From an uncultured Verrucomicrobiota bacterium (lineage in GTDB: Bacteria > Verrucomicrobiota > Kiritimatiellia > RFP12 > UBA1067): a DNA stretch of 13,735 nt. The stretch is from positions 1 through 13,735 of the forward strand of contig CAMNLN010000068.1 of NCBI GenBank assembly GCA_946543025.1, written 5' to 3'. Below the pieces are notes generated by a model, which was not told the DNA's origin, did not search any database, and was given only the letters and a program-made list of their open reading frames with translations. The position numbers were made by a program, and so were the translations under genes. Shown here one piece after another: positions 13,348 through 13,735 of this stretch. Within the stretch, counting starts at the first letter, position 1; every line of letters starts with the position of its first letter.

Positions 13348-13735
13348 TACTCGGCAAATCCTCGCACGGGACGGACAGACCGCCCGTAGTAGCGGCTGAT
13401 GTAGTCCCGATAGAAGCTGCTCGAACCGAAGCCGAGGTACCACGCGTAGTAGGAACTGCCCGATTCCGGCGTAGACGACCAGTAGAGGCCGTACGAGCCG
13501 GGGCAGTCGAGGTTCGAGGCGTAGCCGTTGCCGGCGGCCGGAAGGAAGATGCTCCTATCCGCGTATGCGCCCTTGCCCGTCACCAGTCGCCCGGACACCC
13601 CGTTGGTGGTGATCCATGTGGTGGTGCAATTCTCGAGGAGGGCGGCGAACTCCGCGTCCGTCGGCATGCGCCACGGGGCACCGAGATGCGCCGTCGCCGC
13701 GTCGTGCGCCGCCACGAGATTGCCGGTCGAATCGA
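13347..13735 (-). CDS. FISUMP-domain surface protein, C-terminal part (partial)
   Basis: The last 128 codons of a minus-strand gene that runs in from beyond the right edge; the frame stays open to 13735, so the GTG at 13715 is not its start. The sequence matches the Fibrobacter succinogenes major paralogous (FISUMP/DUF1566-like) domain: WRMPTDAEFAALLENC, GAYADRSIFLPAAGNGY, GLYWSSTPE and SVRPVRGFAE at the C-terminus. The domain adopts a SUMF1/C-lectin-related fold and is found in exported proteins, often as the last domain after repeats. Its role is probably surface binding, not catalysis. The end GFAE-stop is typical of the family, so the C-terminus is complete. Upstream domains and any signal peptide lie outside the window. 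A GC hairpin overlaps its stop codon. Confidence 0.85.
   Translation of the reverse strand, partial: DSTGNLVAAHDAATAHLGAPWRMPTDAEFAALLENCTTTWITTNGVSGRLVTGKGAYADRSIFLPAAGNGYASNLDCPGSYGLYWSSTPESGSSYYAWYLGFGSSSFYRDYISRYYGRSVRPVRGFAE

Overview
This GC-rich window reads like a chromosomal segment from the Verrucomicrobiota/Kiritimatiellota side of the PVC group, perhaps a gut, rumen or sediment metagenome. That placement is inferred from content, not from a marker-gene search. The content is exported SUMF1-fold and FISUMP-type proteins, a fused esterase/DUF1080 enzyme, a GH109-like NAD-dependent glycosidase, a Planctomycete-like ECF sigma factor, and very sharp TGGTATAAT promoters in otherwise GC-rich DNA.

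Layout. Positions 1-1163 hold translation genes: the tail of rpmE (ribosomal protein L31), then prfA (release factor 1). Its stop codon interlocks with the stop of a convergent minus-strand gene (1160-3193) for an exported SUMF1-fold/Ig-like/jelly-roll protein. A divergent promoter region (3194-3345) separates this from a plus-strand carbohydrate block: a Tat-exported metallophosphoesterase (3346-4287), an esterase fused to a DUF1080 3-keto-glycoside hydrolase domain (4318-5808), a Tat-lipoprotein GH109-like oxidoreductase (5819-7225), a clan GH-A glycoside hydrolase lipoprotein (7323-9308) and a class I mannose-6-phosphate isomerase (9305-10309). Next come serS (10348-11652) and an unrecognised membrane-anchored coiled-coil protein (11674-12351). 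An ECF sigma factor lies on the minus strand (12394-13032). A 314-bp accessory gap follows, with a decayed AAA ATPase fragment and a palindromic element. The last feature is the C-terminus of a FISUMP-type surface protein (13347-13735, minus, cut by the window end).

How the genes may work together. The 4318-10309 genes look like one operon, with gaps of 10 and 97 bp and a 4-bp overlap. They combine a de-esterifying hydrolase, a domain known to cleave 3-keto-glycosides, an oxidoreductase able to make or reduce a 3-keto sugar on bound NAD, a hydrolytic glycosidase, and the enzyme feeding mannose-6-phosphate into glycolysis. I propose a compact oxidative (3-keto) glycan-degradation module, possibly for a mannose-containing, acylated substrate. 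Substrate and cooperation are inference.

Regulation. Three exact copies and one near copy of the extended -10 box TGGTATAAT mark gene starts. Two exact copies are embedded in the last codons and TAA stop of the upstream gene (GTG GTA TAA T). The third lies so close to the ECF sigma start codon that its mRNA should be essentially leaderless. I saw no tRNA, rRNA, CRISPR array or intact insertion sequence.
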